The notes: a model not told the origin generated them from the sequence alone. Shown: positions 23,772 to 33,721, counted from the first letter of the stretch. The stretch is DNA of 64,000 bases from Niastella populi (GCF_002078015.1 NZ_LWBP01000210.1:62001-126000), one strand, 5' to 3'. Program-made: numbers and translations.

Positions 23772-26700
23772 ATGTTTGAGACTTTTATAAGACGACCGGT
23801 GTTGTCGTTGGTGATCTCTTTGGTTATACTCTTACTGGGCGTTCTCGCCTTATTTACTTTACCCGTAACCCAGTTCCCCGATATAGTACCACCCTCGGTA
23901 GTGGTAACGGCCACGTACAATGGCGCCAATGCCGATGTATGTACAAAAGCGGTAGCCGTACCGCTCGAGCGCGCCATCAACGGTGTGCCCGGCATGACCT
24001 ATATGAGCTCTGTAAGCAGTAACAACGGTGTTACGCTTATTCAGGTTTTCTTCGAAGTAGGCACCGACCCCGACCAGGCGGCGGTGAATGTACAGAACCG
24101 TGTAATAACCGTGTTGGACGAATTGCCCGAAGAGGTGATCAAGGCCGGTGTTACGGCAGAAAAAGAAGTGAACTCCATGCTGCTGTACCTCAATATTATG
24201 AGCAACGACAGTACGGCAGACGAAGAGTTCATTTATAATTTTACCGATATTAATATTCTCCATGAATTAAAACGCATTAATGGAGTAGGTCTCGTTGATA
24301 TCATGGGTTCGCGCGATTATTCCATGCGCGTTTGGTTAAAGCCCGATAAATTATTGGCCTACAATATCTCAACCGACGAAATAATAGCAGGGTTACGCCG
24401 TCAGAATATTGAAGCGGCGCCCGGTTCAACCGGCGACAATTCAGGTAAGGATAAACAGGCAAAGCAATACATCCTGAAATATACCGGCAAGTTCAATACG
24501 CCCGAACAATACCGCAATGTGATCCTGCGCGCCAATGAAGACGGTTCTTTGTTGCGATTGAGAGATATTGCCGATGTGGAGTTTGGTACGGTGAGTTACG
24601 ACATGGTATCGAAGACAGATGGCCGTCCCTCTGCATCCATCATGATCAAGCAACGCCCGGGTTCAAATGCAAGTGAGGTGATCGAAACCATTAAAACGAA
24701 AATGGCGGAACTGAAAGAGACCAGTTTTCCGCCCGGAATGACCTATAACTACGCTTACGATGTATCGCGTTTCCTCGATGCCAGTATCCATGAAGTACTG
24801 CGTACTTTAATGGAGGCGTTCATTCTCGTGTTCATCGTGGTGTTCATCTTCCTGCAGGATTTCCGTTCTACCCTCATCCCCGCGCTGGCCGTACCCGTTG
24901 CACTGGTGGGAACGCTGGCCTTTATGCAAATGCTTGGCTTTTCTATCAACATGTTAACCCTGTTTGCATTGGTGCTGGCCATTGGTATTGTGGTAGATAA
25001 CGCCATTGTGGTAGTGGAAGCGGTGCATGTGAAAATGCAGGAAGAAAATTTACCGGCAACAGAAGCTACCATTGCCGCCATGAAAGAAATAGGCGGCGCA
25101 ATAGTGGCCATCACCGGTGTTATGTCGGCCGTATTTGTGCCGGTGGCATTTTTGTCAGGCCCTGTGGGCGTGTTCTACCGGCAGTTCTCGCTCACACTGG
25201 CCATGAGCATCGTTATCTCTGGTATCAACGCCCTTACGCTTACGCCGGCATTGTGCGCGCTGATGCTTAAGCATAATCATGGCGCTAAGAAAAAGAAGAA
25301 CCTGTTACAGCGTTTCTTCAATGGGTTCAACCGCGTGTACAACCGTACGGAAAAAGGTTATGGCCATATGGTTACGCATATGGTGAAACGCAAAGCGCTT
25401 ACCCTTGGCGTACTCGTATTGTTTTGCGTGGCCACCTGGGGCGTTTCGAAATTCCTGCCATCAGGGTTTATTCCGGCTGAGGACCAGAGCATGATCTATG
25501 TAAACGTTACTACGCCACCCGGTTCAACCGTAGAACGTACTGAGGAAGTACTGGATAGGGTACAGAAAGCGATCGGAAAAGAAAAAACCATCGATAATAT
25601 CAGTACACTGGCCGGTTATAGTTTGATGAGCGATGTTACCGGCGCTTCCTATGGCATGGCCATGATCAACCTGAAAACCTGGGACGAAAGAGAAGAAACC
25701 GTTCAGCAGATCATACAACAATTAAAAGCAAAGACCGCGCATATAGCCGATGCGGTGATAGAATATTTTGAACCGCCCACCGTGCCCGGTTTTGGTAATG
25801 CCGGTGGTTTTGAGTTCAGGTTATTGAACAAGAACCGCAATACCGGTTTGCAGGAGATGGCTGAAGTGTCGGATAAATTTCTGACCACGCTGAAAAATCA
25901 TGAAGCCATTTCAGGCGCCAATACCAGTTTCGATCCCAACTTTCCGCAATATCTGTTGCACATCGACCAGGAAATGGCGGCCAAACAGGGCGTAAGTGTG
26001 GAGAACGCGATGAATACGTTGCAAACCCTGCTGGGTAGTTATTATGCAACCAATTTCATTCGCTTTGAACAAATGTACAAAGTGATGCTGCAGGCATTGC
26101 CCGAATACCGCGCCAACCCCGAAGACGTGTTGAAGTTATACGTCAAAAACGACAAGGGCGAAATGGTGCCGTACTCGAATTTCGTACGAATGGAAAAAGT
26201 GTTCGGCCCCGAGCAGATAACCCGGTATAATATGTACACCGCCGCCATGATCAATGGAGATGCGGAAACGGGTTACTCGAGCGGACAGGCCATCAGTGCC
26301 ATTCAGCAGGTGGCCGATAGCGTATTGCCCAAAGGGTATACGTACGAATGGAGCGGTATGACCCGTGAACAGATCATTTCGGGTAACCAGGCCGTTTACA
26401 TCTTTGCGGTATGCCTGGTGTTTGTATACCTGTTACTGGCTGCGCAATATGAAAGTTTCCTGTTACCGCTGGCGGTTATTCTTTCATTACCTGCCGGTAT
26501 TGCCGGTGCATTTGCCCTGCTGCTGGCCATGGGGTTGGAGAATAATATCTATGCCCAGGTAGCATTGATCATGCTCATCGGTTTGCTGGCGAAGAATGCG
26601 ATCCTCATAGTTGAAGTAGCTGTGCAGCGGCACAGGGCCGGTATGCGGGTAATTGAAGCTGCACGAGAAGGCGCGGTATCGAGGCTGCGTCCCATCCTCA

Positions 26701-26963
26701 TGACCTCCTTTGCCTTTATTGCCGGTTTGATACCGTTGTGTATTGCCAATGGAGCAGGCGCTATGGGTAACCGTTCTATCGGGAATGCGGCCGCAGGCGG
26801 CATGCTGGCAGGTACCCTCTTTGGTATCTTCCTGATCCCCGGCCTGTACGGATTGTTCATGTACCGCCGTACAAAGAAGAAAGGTAAAAAGAATGTGCGG
26901 CCCCATGAAGAAGAGCCGTTGACCGAACATATGGTAGATCATGAGGAGATAGCAAAACGATAG
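23772..26963 (+). CDS. RND efflux permease (HAE1 type), operon 1
   Basis: 1063 residues, the usual length for AcrB-like proton-driven pumps. It starts with FIRRPVLSLVISLVILLLG and shows the duplicated six-helix organisation with two large periplasmic loops. TM4 has GIVVDNAIVVVEAVHVKM with D409 followed by N410, where AcrB has two adjacent Asp. TM10 retains the Lys (LLAKNAILIVE). It exports drugs, detergents or metabolites from periplasm to outside with the adaptor upstream (67-bp gap) and the factor downstream. The D409/N410 pair is also present in the second pump. Confidence 0.96.
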   Translation: MFETFIRRPVLSLVISLVILLLGVLALFTLPVTQFPDIVPPSVVVTATYNGANADVCTKAVAVPLERAINGVPGMTYMSSVSSNNGVTLIQVFFEVGTDPDQAAVNVQNRVITVLDELPEEVIKAGVTAEKEVNSMLLYLNIMSNDSTADEEFIYNFTDINILHELKRINGVGLVDIMGSRDYSMRVWLKPDKLLAYNISTDEIIAGLRRQNIEAAPGSTGDNSGKDKQAKQYILKYTGKFNTPEQYRNVILRANEDGSLLRLRDIADVEFGTVSYDMVSKTDGRPSASIMIKQRPGSNASEVIETIKTKMAELKETSFPPGMTYNYAYDVSRFLDASIHEVLRTLMEAFILVFIVVFIFLQDFRSTLIPALAVPVALVGTLAFMQMLGFSINMLTLFALVLAIGIVVDNAIVVVEAVHVKMQEENLPATEATIAAMKEIGGAIVAITGVMSAVFVPVAFLSGPVGVFYRQFSLTLAMSIVISGINALTLTPALCALMLKHNHGAKKKKNLLQRFFNGFNRVYNRTEKGYGHMVTHMVKRKALTLGVLVLFCVATWGVSKFLPSGFIPAEDQSMIYVNVTTPPGSTVERTEEVLDRVQKAIGKEKTIDNISTLAGYSLMSDVTGASYGMAMINLKTWDEREETVQQIIQQLKAKTAHIADAVIEYFEPPTVPGFGNAGGFEFRLLNKNRNTGLQEMAEVSDKFLTTLKNHEAISGANTSFDPNFPQYLLHIDQEMAAKQGVSVENAMNTLQTLLGSYYATNFIRFEQMYKVMLQALPEYRANPEDVLKLYVKNDKGEMVPYSNFVRMEKVFGPEQITRYNMYTAAMINGDAETGYSSGQAISAIQQVADSVLPKGYTYEWSGMTREQIISGNQAVYIFAVCLVFVYLLLAAQYESFLLPLAVILSLPAGIAGAFALLLAMGLENNIYAQVALIMLIGLLAKNAILIVEVAVQRHRAGMRVIEAAREGAVSRLRPILMTSFAFIAGLIPLCIANGAGAMGNRSIGNAAAGGMLAGTLFGIFLIPGLYGLFMYRRTKKKGKKNVRPHEEEPLTEHMVDHEEIAKR

Positions 26964-27025
26964 CGGTGGGTCGCTCTTGCAGAGCTGCTCACCCTGGTGT
27001 TACTTTTTAAATTATATATCAACTA

Positions 27026-28483
27026 ATGAAAAATATATTCTCCCGTATCAGTGGAAAGGTAATAACGGGATCAGCTTTTTTGGTTTTTAGTGTAGTATCG
27101 GGTTGTAAGGTAATGACCCCGTCAGCGCTGCCTGCGGTAAAACCGATGCCGCAGCAGTTTGCTGACAAAACAGGCGCCGCCGATTCGGCCAACCTGGTTT
27201 TCCGCAATATCTTTTCCGATCCGCATCTGAATACTTTTATAGCAACCTCTTTAAAGGATAATACCGATTTGAATATAGCGCTGCAACGCATCGCCGCGGC
27301 GCATGCGCGGTTATCGGAAAGAAAGGGCGCCTTTCTGCCTTCGGTGAATGGCGTAATTTCCGCTGCTGCCGACAGGTACGGCGATTATACGATGAATGGC
27401 GTGGGCAACTTCGACACCAATCTTTCGCCCAATATCAATAAAGACCAGAAGATACCCGTAAGCCCTACAACCGATATGTTTGTAGGTCTTACCAGTAACT
27501 GGGAGATCGATCTCTGGGGCAAATTGCGCCATTTGAAAAAAGCGGCGCAGGCCGAATTGCTGGCAACCGAAAAAGGTAAACAACTGCTCATTACCTCGCT
27601 GGTGGCAACACTGGCAGAAGGGTATTATACATTACTCGGCCTGGATACAGAATTGAAGATCGTAAGAAAGAACATTGGTTTGCAGCAAAGGGCGCTTGAA
27701 ATTGTAGAGGCGCAAAAGACCGGTGGCCGGGCCAATGAACTGGCGGTACAACAGTTCAGGGCGCAGTTGCTGAACACCCGCGGCATCGAGTTCAGGATCC
27801 TGCAGGATCGCATTCGCATCGAAAATGAATTGAATGCCATCGCCGGCAGTTATCCCAAACACATCGATCGTGACACCGCTCTTCCGGCATCACCGGCAAC
27901 AGCAATTGAAACCGGTTTGCCTGCTTCATTATTATCTGCGCGCCCCGATGTTAAACAGGCCGAATTTGAATTGGAGATGATGAAAGAAAATGTGCAGGCC
28001 GCGCGCGCCGCTTTTCTGCCTTCCTTAGTATTGAGCCCCTATGTGGCGTTCAATGCATTTACACCATCGTTATTGTTCAATGGCGGAAGCCTGGCCTATG
28101 GAATTGCCGGTGGTTTAACCGCACCGCTTTTTCAGCAACGCCGGTTAAAAGCGCAGTTCACTATTGCAAATGCCGCCAGCAAAGAGGCGGTATATAATTA
28201 CCAGCAGAAACTGCTCGATGCCTACAGTGAAGTGGTGACCAATATGAATGCGGTGGAAAATAACAAAAAGTCACATGAACTGAAGTTGCAGGAGGTACGC
28301 GAACTGAACGCAGCAGTAACTTCTGCCCGTGAATTGTACCTTACCGGTTATGCAACCTATCTGGAAGTGATCACCGCCCAGAAGAATGTACTGGAAGCCG
28401 AACTGGCGCTGAATGAACAGAAGATGAACATTTACCTCTCCCTCGTCAGGTTGTACCGCAGTCTCGGCGGCGGCTGGCAGTAG
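27026..28483 (+). CDS. RND efflux outer-membrane factor lipoprotein (NodT/OprM family), operon 1
   Basis: 485 residues with a lipoprotein signal ending at C27 (VVSGC). It has the internally duplicated outer-membrane efflux protein architecture: NWEIDLWGKLRHLKKAAQAE in the first half and SARPDVKQAEFELEMMKENV in the second. Long coiled-coil helices would form the periplasmic tunnel. It closes the first tripartite operon, 62 bp after the pump. Confidence 0.94.
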   Translation: MKNIFSRISGKVITGSAFLVFSVVSGCKVMTPSALPAVKPMPQQFADKTGAADSANLVFRNIFSDPHLNTFIATSLKDNTDLNIALQRIAAAHARLSERKGAFLPSVNGVISAAADRYGDYTMNGVGNFDTNLSPNINKDQKIPVSPTTDMFVGLTSNWEIDLWGKLRHLKKAAQAELLATEKGKQLLITSLVATLAEGYYTLLGLDTELKIVRKNIGLQQRALEIVEAQKTGGRANELAVQQFRAQLLNTRGIEFRILQDRIRIENELNAIAGSYPKHIDRDTALPASPATAIETGLPASLLSARPDVKQAEFELEMMKENVQAARAAFLPSLVLSPYVAFNAFTPSLLFNGGSLAYGIAGGLTAPLFQQRRLKAQFTIANAASKEAVYNYQQKLLDAYSEVVTNMNAVENNKKSHELKLQEVRELNAAVTSARELYLTGYATYLEVITAQKNVLEAELALNEQKMNIYLSLVRLYRSLGGGWQ

Positions 28484-28503
28484 TAATTAGCTAATGTGAT
28501 AAG

Positions 28504-28536
28504 GTGATAATTTGATAATGTGATAATGTGATAATG
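28504..28536. repeat. Left arm of a 33-bp inverted repeat (GTGATAAT words)
   Basis: The complement of this segment matches 29262-29294 at 30 of 33 positions. The unit GTGATAAT is itself iterated. The two arms enclose a terminator and one small gene. Confidence 0.75.
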
Positions 28537-28568
28537 AAATACAGAGATCCGCAAATTTAGTATAAAGG

Positions 28569-28607
28569 CAGGTGTGCCACGTTTCAAAGACGTGGCACAC
28601 CTGTTTT
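28569..28607 (+). terminator. Strong hairpin terminator after efflux operon 1
   Basis: CAGGTGTGCCACGT (28569-28582) pairs perfectly with ACGTGGCACACCTG (28590-28603), loop TTCAAAG, followed by TTTTA. The stem resembles the palindrome at 21622-21657. Confidence 0.85.
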
Positions 28608-28790
28608 AGGGAAGTATTTTACTAATGAAATGTTATTGACACCCTGCCGGCTTCCCGGTTGTGTTTTTACAATTAATTTTACGACATCCGCCCCTCAATG
28701 GATTCCCGGCAAAACGCAGGCGGTAAACTAAACGATTGCTTTCCACAAACGGGAAGACTTGTCCTTTTAAATCTTCATATTAGAAGCCTG

Positions 28791-29198
28791 ATGGAGTTGC
28801 TGGTTAAAATTTTATTATCACTTTGTTCATTTTTGCCGGGCGTGCACGCACACACCTCCCAGCAACATGTTCATGGCTTCTCCAAACATTTCTACACCCT
28901 GCCGGCCGGGGATCTCAACAACCTGCAGAATGTACAGGCGGTGGTTAGTCAACGCCGCTCAGCAGGCGACCGCCGGGCAAATGACGAGGCTGCCGAAAGG
29001 GAAGAAGAAAGTGAGGACGACGATGATGATGAATCGCGATCGTCCAAAAAGCACCCCGGTTCCGGTAGCAATTTCATTACTTATAATTCCGCATCAAACA
29101 ATAGCGCACATTATTTTTTAAATCAATTCTCCGCCAACGGGCAGTTATCGCATTTCTCCGCCAATAAATTTATCATTCACTGTGTTTTCAGGATATGA
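28791..29198 (+). CDS. Small secreted acidic protein of unknown function before efflux operon 2
   Basis: 135 residues from the ATG at 28791, which opens a signal peptide (MELLVKILLSLCSFLPGVHA); an upstream ATG at 28698 is in frame but would precede the signal. The mature part starts with His-rich HTSQQHVHGFSKHF. It has a very acidic stretch (EREEESEDDDDDESRSS, about 80-97), then an Asn/Ser/Phe-rich tail ending IIHCVFRI. Metal binding by the His and acidic parts is conceivable but unproven. It lies inside a pair of 33-bp inverted repeats and just before the second efflux adaptor, paralleling the small gene at 22082. Confidence 0.5.
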   Translation: MELLVKILLSLCSFLPGVHAHTSQQHVHGFSKHFYTLPAGDLNNLQNVQAVVSQRRSAGDRRANDEAAEREEESEDDDDDESRSSKKHPGSGSNFITYNSASNNSAHYFLNQFSANGQLSHFSANKFIIHCVFRI

Positions 29199-29261
29199 TC
29201 CTGAACTTCTCCACATGAACCTAACCAGCTAACCTATCGATTGGCTGTATTTATTGTATTC

Positions 29262-29294
29262 CATTATCGAATTATCACATTATCGAATTATCAC
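29262..29294. repeat. Right arm of the 33-bp inverted repeat, abutting the adaptor start
   Basis: Contains two exact tandem copies of ATTATCGAATTATCAC (29263-29278, 29279-29294), ending three bases before the ATG at 29298. The ribosome-binding region of the adaptor gene therefore lies inside the repeat and shows no purine-rich site. Confidence 0.8.
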
Positions 29295-29297
29295 ATT

Positions 29298-30380
29298 ATG
29301 AAAGGAATTTTTATGCTCACAGGCTTGTGCGCCCTGTTGTGCTATACTGGTTGTACGACAAAAGAAGAAAGCAAAGAAGAACCTGCCAGATTACTTGTAA
29401 CCAGTCCGCTCAAAATGGACACTACCGTTACCCAGGAGTACGTGTGTCAGATCCGTTCTATCAGGAATATTGAATTGAAGGCCCAGGAAAAAGGGTACCT
29501 GCAACGTGTGTATGTCGACGAAGGCCAGTTTGTAAAGGCCGGGCAATTATTATTCAAGATCATGCCTACGCTGTACCAGGCAGAAATGGAGAAAGCCGAT
29601 GCGGAAGCGCAGGCGGCCGATATTGAAGTGCAGAATACGCAGTCGCTGGCCGACCGCAATATAGTATCTAAAAACGAGCTGGCGCTGGCCATAGCGAAAG
29701 CAAAAAGGGCAAAAGCAGAACTGGCGCTGGCGAAAGCGCATCTCGCATTTACCGATATCAGGGCGCCATTCGATGGCATCGTTGACCAGCTGCATTTGAA
29801 ACAGGGAAGCCTTGTTGAAGAAGGGGAGTTGCTCACCAGTCTCTCAGACAACAGCCAGATGTGGGTGTACTTCAATGTTTCCGAACCAGAGTACCTCAAC
29901 TACCAGGCAAACCTGAAAACAAAGGAAAAAATGAAAGTGGAATTATTGATGGCCAACAAACAGGTATTCAATCATCCCGGTTATGTGGAAACCATCGAGG
30001 CCGAGTTTAATAACGAAACCGGTAACATCGCTTTCCGCGCCTCATTTCCAAACCGGGAGGGACTGCTTCGCCATGGCGAAACCGGCAGCATTCTTATGAA
30101 AGAACAAATGAAAGATGCTATAGTCATTCCGCAGAAAGCCACCCTCGAGATCATGGATAAGAAATATGTGTACATAGTGAATAAAGACAATGTGGTGAAA
30201 TTAACGCCTGTCACTATTGCTGCAGAGATCCCTGACTTGTATATAATAAAAGATGGGGTGAATGAAGGCGATAAGATATTGCTGGAAGGCATCCGCAAGG
30301 TACAGGATGGCGATAAGATAAGCTTTGAGTTTGAAGAACCCGAAAAGGTGCTGGCGCATCTGAAGCTTGAATCGGAATAG
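29298..30380 (+). CDS. RND efflux periplasmic adaptor lipoprotein, operon 2
   Basis: 360 residues from the ATG at 29298, which gives a clean lipoprotein signal (CYTGC). The layout matches the first adaptor: lipoyl half (IELKAQEKGYLQRVYVDEGQ), Ala/Lys/Glu-rich hairpin, second half (HLAFTDIRAPFDGIVDQLHL), barrel and membrane-proximal domain. It belongs with the pump at 30554, from which it is separated by a 173-bp spacer of iterated words. That spacer is much longer than the 67 bp in operon 1. Confidence 0.93.
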   Translation: MKGIFMLTGLCALLCYTGCTTKEESKEEPARLLVTSPLKMDTTVTQEYVCQIRSIRNIELKAQEKGYLQRVYVDEGQFVKAGQLLFKIMPTLYQAEMEKADAEAQAADIEVQNTQSLADRNIVSKNELALAIAKAKRAKAELALAKAHLAFTDIRAPFDGIVDQLHLKQGSLVEEGELLTSLSDNSQMWVYFNVSEPEYLNYQANLKTKEKMKVELLMANKQVFNHPGYVETIEAEFNNETGNIAFRASFPNREGLLRHGETGSILMKEQMKDAIVIPQKATLEIMDKKYVYIVNKDNVVKLTPVTIAAEIPDLYIIKDGVNEGDKILLEGIRKVQDGDKISFEFEEPEKVLAHLKLESE

Positions 30381-30408
30381 ATCTAAAAGCAGTTGCTGTT
30401 ACCAGGAA

Positions 30409-30538
30409 CCGGTTACCGGGGCTCGAAATATTACAGGTTGATTACAGGCGGGCATTCCGAATCAGGGGTCCGGCAACGGGTAACCGGTAACTGACACATC
30501 GACCCCGCTCGAGCAATGTTCAGTCGGGCGGGCATTCA
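30409..30538. repeat. Repeat-filled spacer between adaptor 2 and pump 2
   Basis: CCGGTTACC (about 30411-30420) recurs inverted as GGTAACCGG (about 30479-30488), and GGCGGGCATTC occurs near 30447 and 30528. CCGGTAACTG is shared with the array at 5308. No gene is seen. Confidence 0.5.
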
Positions 30539-30553
30539 CCAAAAGATAAAACT

Positions 30554-33500
30554 ATGTTTAATATATTCTTAAAACGGCCGGTCTTTGCGATCGTGCTATC
30601 CCTCGTCATTGTCTTTATGGGAATTCTGGCAATTAATACATTGCCAACATCCCAGTTTCCATCCATTGCGCCGCCACGGGTTATCGTTAGTGTGGCCTAC
30701 CCGGGCGCCAGTGCCGATGTGTTGGTAAAATCTGTGCTCATTCCCATGGAAAAAGCCATAAACGGTGTGCCTGGCATGAAGTACATGACATCGGATGCCA
30801 CCAGCGCCGGTGAGGCAAATGTACAGGTAGTGTTCGATCTGGGAACCGATCCCAATGCGGCAGTGGTAAACGTAAAGAACCGGATAGAACAGGTAACGAA
30901 CCGCCTACCCGTGCTGGTACAACGGGAAGGGATCATTGTTAATATTTTACAACCGAATATGTTGATGTATGTTAACGTATTCAGTACCGACAAACACGCC
31001 GATGAGAACTTTCTTTACAATTTTACCAATGTAAATATCCTGCGCGAGCTGAGCCGGGTAAAAGGCATTGGCAGCGCGCAGATCCTCGGCAGCCGGCAGT
31101 ATGCCATGCGCATCTGGCTGAAACCCGATCGCATGCGCGCCTATAATGTTTCTACCGATGAAGTGATGGAGGCATTGGCCAGCCAGAGTATTATCGGTTC
31201 TCCCGGCAGGTTAGGCCGCAGTGATGGTAAAAGATCTGAAGCGCTGGAATATGTATTGACCTACAAAGGACGGTATAACCAGCCCGATCAGTATAAGAAT
31301 GTGATCATTCGCGCCAATCCCAAAGGCGAGCTCCTGTACCTGAAAGATGTGGCCGACGTTGAATTGGGAAGCGAATTTTACGACATCTATTCCAACCTCA
31401 ATGGCCATCCGTCAGCAGCCGTAGTATTGAAACAAACCTATGGCAGTAATGCGCAGGATGTAATTAAAGCCATTAAAGAAAAGCTGAACGAGTTGAAGAA
31501 AGAATCCTTTCCGCCGGGAATGGATTATGAGATCGACTATGACGTATCCAACTTTCTCGATGCATCAATTGAAAAAGTATTGCATACGCTGGCAGAGGCC
31601 TTCGTACTGGTGGCTATTGTGGTATTCATCTTTCTCGGCGACTGGCGTTCGACGCTTATTCCCACCCTGGCGGTACCGGTTTCGCTTATCGGTTCCTTCT
31701 TCTTTATGCAGTTGTTTGGGTTGAACATCAACCTCATCACCCTGTTTGCGCTGGTACTGGCCATAGGTATTGTGGTTGATAACGCCATTGTGGTTATTGA
31801 AGCGGTGCATGCGAAAATGGAAGAAACGCATATGTCGCCCTACAATGCAACCAAACAGGTATTGCACGAGATCAGCGGTGCAATCGTCGCCATCACTTTT
31901 GTAATGGCGGCGGTGTTTGTTCCGGTGGCGTTTATGAGCGGTCCGGTGGGCATCTTCTACCGCCAGTTCGCTATTACTATGGCCACCGCCATTGTATTAT
32001 CGGGGGTAGTGGCGTTAACGCTTACGCCGGTGTTGTGCGCTATGTTGTTAAAGAACAACCATGGCAAGCCGAGGAAGAAAACACCCATCGATCGTTTTCT
32101 CGATTGGTTCAACAGGGGTTTTGAGCGAATGACGGGCAGCTATTCAAGGCTGATGGAAAAGATCGTAAGCCGGCGCCTGGTCACCTTCGTATTGCTGGGT
32201 GCGTTTTGTTTTGGCATCTTCGGTATTGGTAAAACACTGCCTGCAGGTTTTATTCCCAGTGAAGACCAGGGTATGATCTATGCCATCATTCAAACCCCGC
32301 CGGGTTCTACCATTGAAAGAACGAACGACCTCGCCAAACGGGTGCAGGAGGTGGCCGAACATATAGATGGTATTCAGTCTGTATCGGCGCTGGCAGGCTA
32401 TGAGGTGTTGACGGAAGGCCGTGGTTCAAATGCCGGTACCTGTATAATAAGTTTGAAAGACTGGGCGAAAAGAAAACATAATGTATCGGCGATCATTGAA
32501 GAACTGGAAGAGAAGTGTAAGGAAATACCGGGCGCTACCATCGAGTTCTTCGGTCCGCCGGCCGTGCCCGGTTATGGCGCTGCGGGTGGTTTTGCCCTGC
32601 GTTTGCTCGACAAAACCAATAGCGACAATTACCTCGATATGGAAAAGGTGAACGATGACTTTATGGCTGCGCTCAAAAAGCGTAAAGAGCTCACCGGCTT
32701 GTTCACCTTCTTCAGCGCCAATTACCCGCAGTACGAACTGGAGATCGATAACAGGGCTGCCATGCAGAAGGGCGTGTCAATCGGAAAGGCAATGGATAAC
32801 CTTTCGATACTGATAGGCAGCAGCTATGAGCTGGGCTTTATCAGGTTCGGCAACTTCCTGAAGGTATTCGTACAATCGTCGCCTGAATACCGTGCGCTGC
32901 CCGACGACCTGCTGAAATTATACGTAAAGAACAACCGCGATGAAATGGTGCCCTATTCGGCGTTTATGTCAATCAAAAAAACGCACGGGTTGAACGAGAT
33001 CACGCGGTACAACATGTACAATTCATCGGCTATCAGGGGCGAACCGGCCAAAGGATACAGCAGCGGCGAGGCCATAAAGATCATTCAGGAAGTGGCCGAT
33101 AAAACCTTACCCCGTGGTTATGGTATCGACTGGGAAGGGTTGTCGAAAGATGAATCGGCACGCGGTAATGAGGCGGTCATCATTTTCGGTATTGTATTGA
33201 TGTTCGTGTACCTGATCCTGGCCGCGCAGTATGAAAGTTTCATTCTGCCATTATCGGTAATTCTCTCGCTGCCTGCCGGTGTGTTTGGGTCGTTCCTGCT
33301 CATTAAGGTAATGGGACTGGCCAACGACATTTACGCCCAGGTGGGTTTGATCATGCTGGTAGGTTTGCTGGGTAAGAACGCCGTGCTGATCGTTGAGTTC
33401 GCAGCGCAGAAACACCGGTCGGGCATGACCGTATACCGGGCTGCCATGGAAGGCGCCAGAACGCGGTTTCGCCCTATTCTTATGACGTCATTGGCGTTTA

Positions 33501-33721
33501 TTGCGGGTTTGATACCGCTGGTAGTTGCTACGGGACCGGGCGCTATCGGTAACCGTACCATTGGTTCCTCCTCATTGGGCGGTATGCTCATAGGAACCGT
33601 TGCCGGGGTGATCGTGATACCCGGACTGTATTATATGTTTGGCAAACTTGCAGCAAAACGGCAATTGATCAGGAACGAAGACGAAAATCCATTAACAGAA
33701 GAAATTGATCACCATGTTTAG
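30554..33721 (+). CDS. RND efflux permease (HAE1 type), operon 2
   Basis: 1055 residues, AcrB-like, clearly paralogous to the pump at 23772. It begins FLKRPVFAIVLSLVIVFMG. TM4 has GIVVDNAIVVIEAVHAKM (D409, N410) and TM10 has LLGKNAVLIVEFAAQKH. Two large periplasmic docking/porter regions are present (PPAVPGYGAAGGFALRLLD). Its 3' end overlaps the outer-membrane factor gene by 8 bp (ATGTTTAG), indicating translational coupling. A different substrate from pump 1 is likely, given sequence divergence in the porter regions, but cannot be named. Confidence 0.96.
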   Translation: MFNIFLKRPVFAIVLSLVIVFMGILAINTLPTSQFPSIAPPRVIVSVAYPGASADVLVKSVLIPMEKAINGVPGMKYMTSDATSAGEANVQVVFDLGTDPNAAVVNVKNRIEQVTNRLPVLVQREGIIVNILQPNMLMYVNVFSTDKHADENFLYNFTNVNILRELSRVKGIGSAQILGSRQYAMRIWLKPDRMRAYNVSTDEVMEALASQSIIGSPGRLGRSDGKRSEALEYVLTYKGRYNQPDQYKNVIIRANPKGELLYLKDVADVELGSEFYDIYSNLNGHPSAAVVLKQTYGSNAQDVIKAIKEKLNELKKESFPPGMDYEIDYDVSNFLDASIEKVLHTLAEAFVLVAIVVFIFLGDWRSTLIPTLAVPVSLIGSFFFMQLFGLNINLITLFALVLAIGIVVDNAIVVIEAVHAKMEETHMSPYNATKQVLHEISGAIVAITFVMAAVFVPVAFMSGPVGIFYRQFAITMATAIVLSGVVALTLTPVLCAMLLKNNHGKPRKKTPIDRFLDWFNRGFERMTGSYSRLMEKIVSRRLVTFVLLGAFCFGIFGIGKTLPAGFIPSEDQGMIYAIIQTPPGSTIERTNDLAKRVQEVAEHIDGIQSVSALAGYEVLTEGRGSNAGTCIISLKDWAKRKHNVSAIIEELEEKCKEIPGATIEFFGPPAVPGYGAAGGFALRLLDKTNSDNYLDMEKVNDDFMAALKKRKELTGLFTFFSANYPQYELEIDNRAAMQKGVSIGKAMDNLSILIGSSYELGFIRFGNFLKVFVQSSPEYRALPDDLLKLYVKNNRDEMVPYSAFMSIKKTHGLNEITRYNMYNSSAIRGEPAKGYSSGEAIKIIQEVADKTLPRGYGIDWEGLSKDESARGNEAVIIFGIVLMFVYLILAAQYESFILPLSVILSLPAGVFGSFLLIKVMGLANDIYAQVGLIMLVGLLGKNAVLIVEFAAQKHRSGMTVYRAAMEGARTRFRPILMTSLAFIAGLIPLVVATGPGAIGNRTIGSSSLGGMLIGTVAGVIVIPGLYYMFGKLAAKRQLIRNEDENPLTEEIDHHV

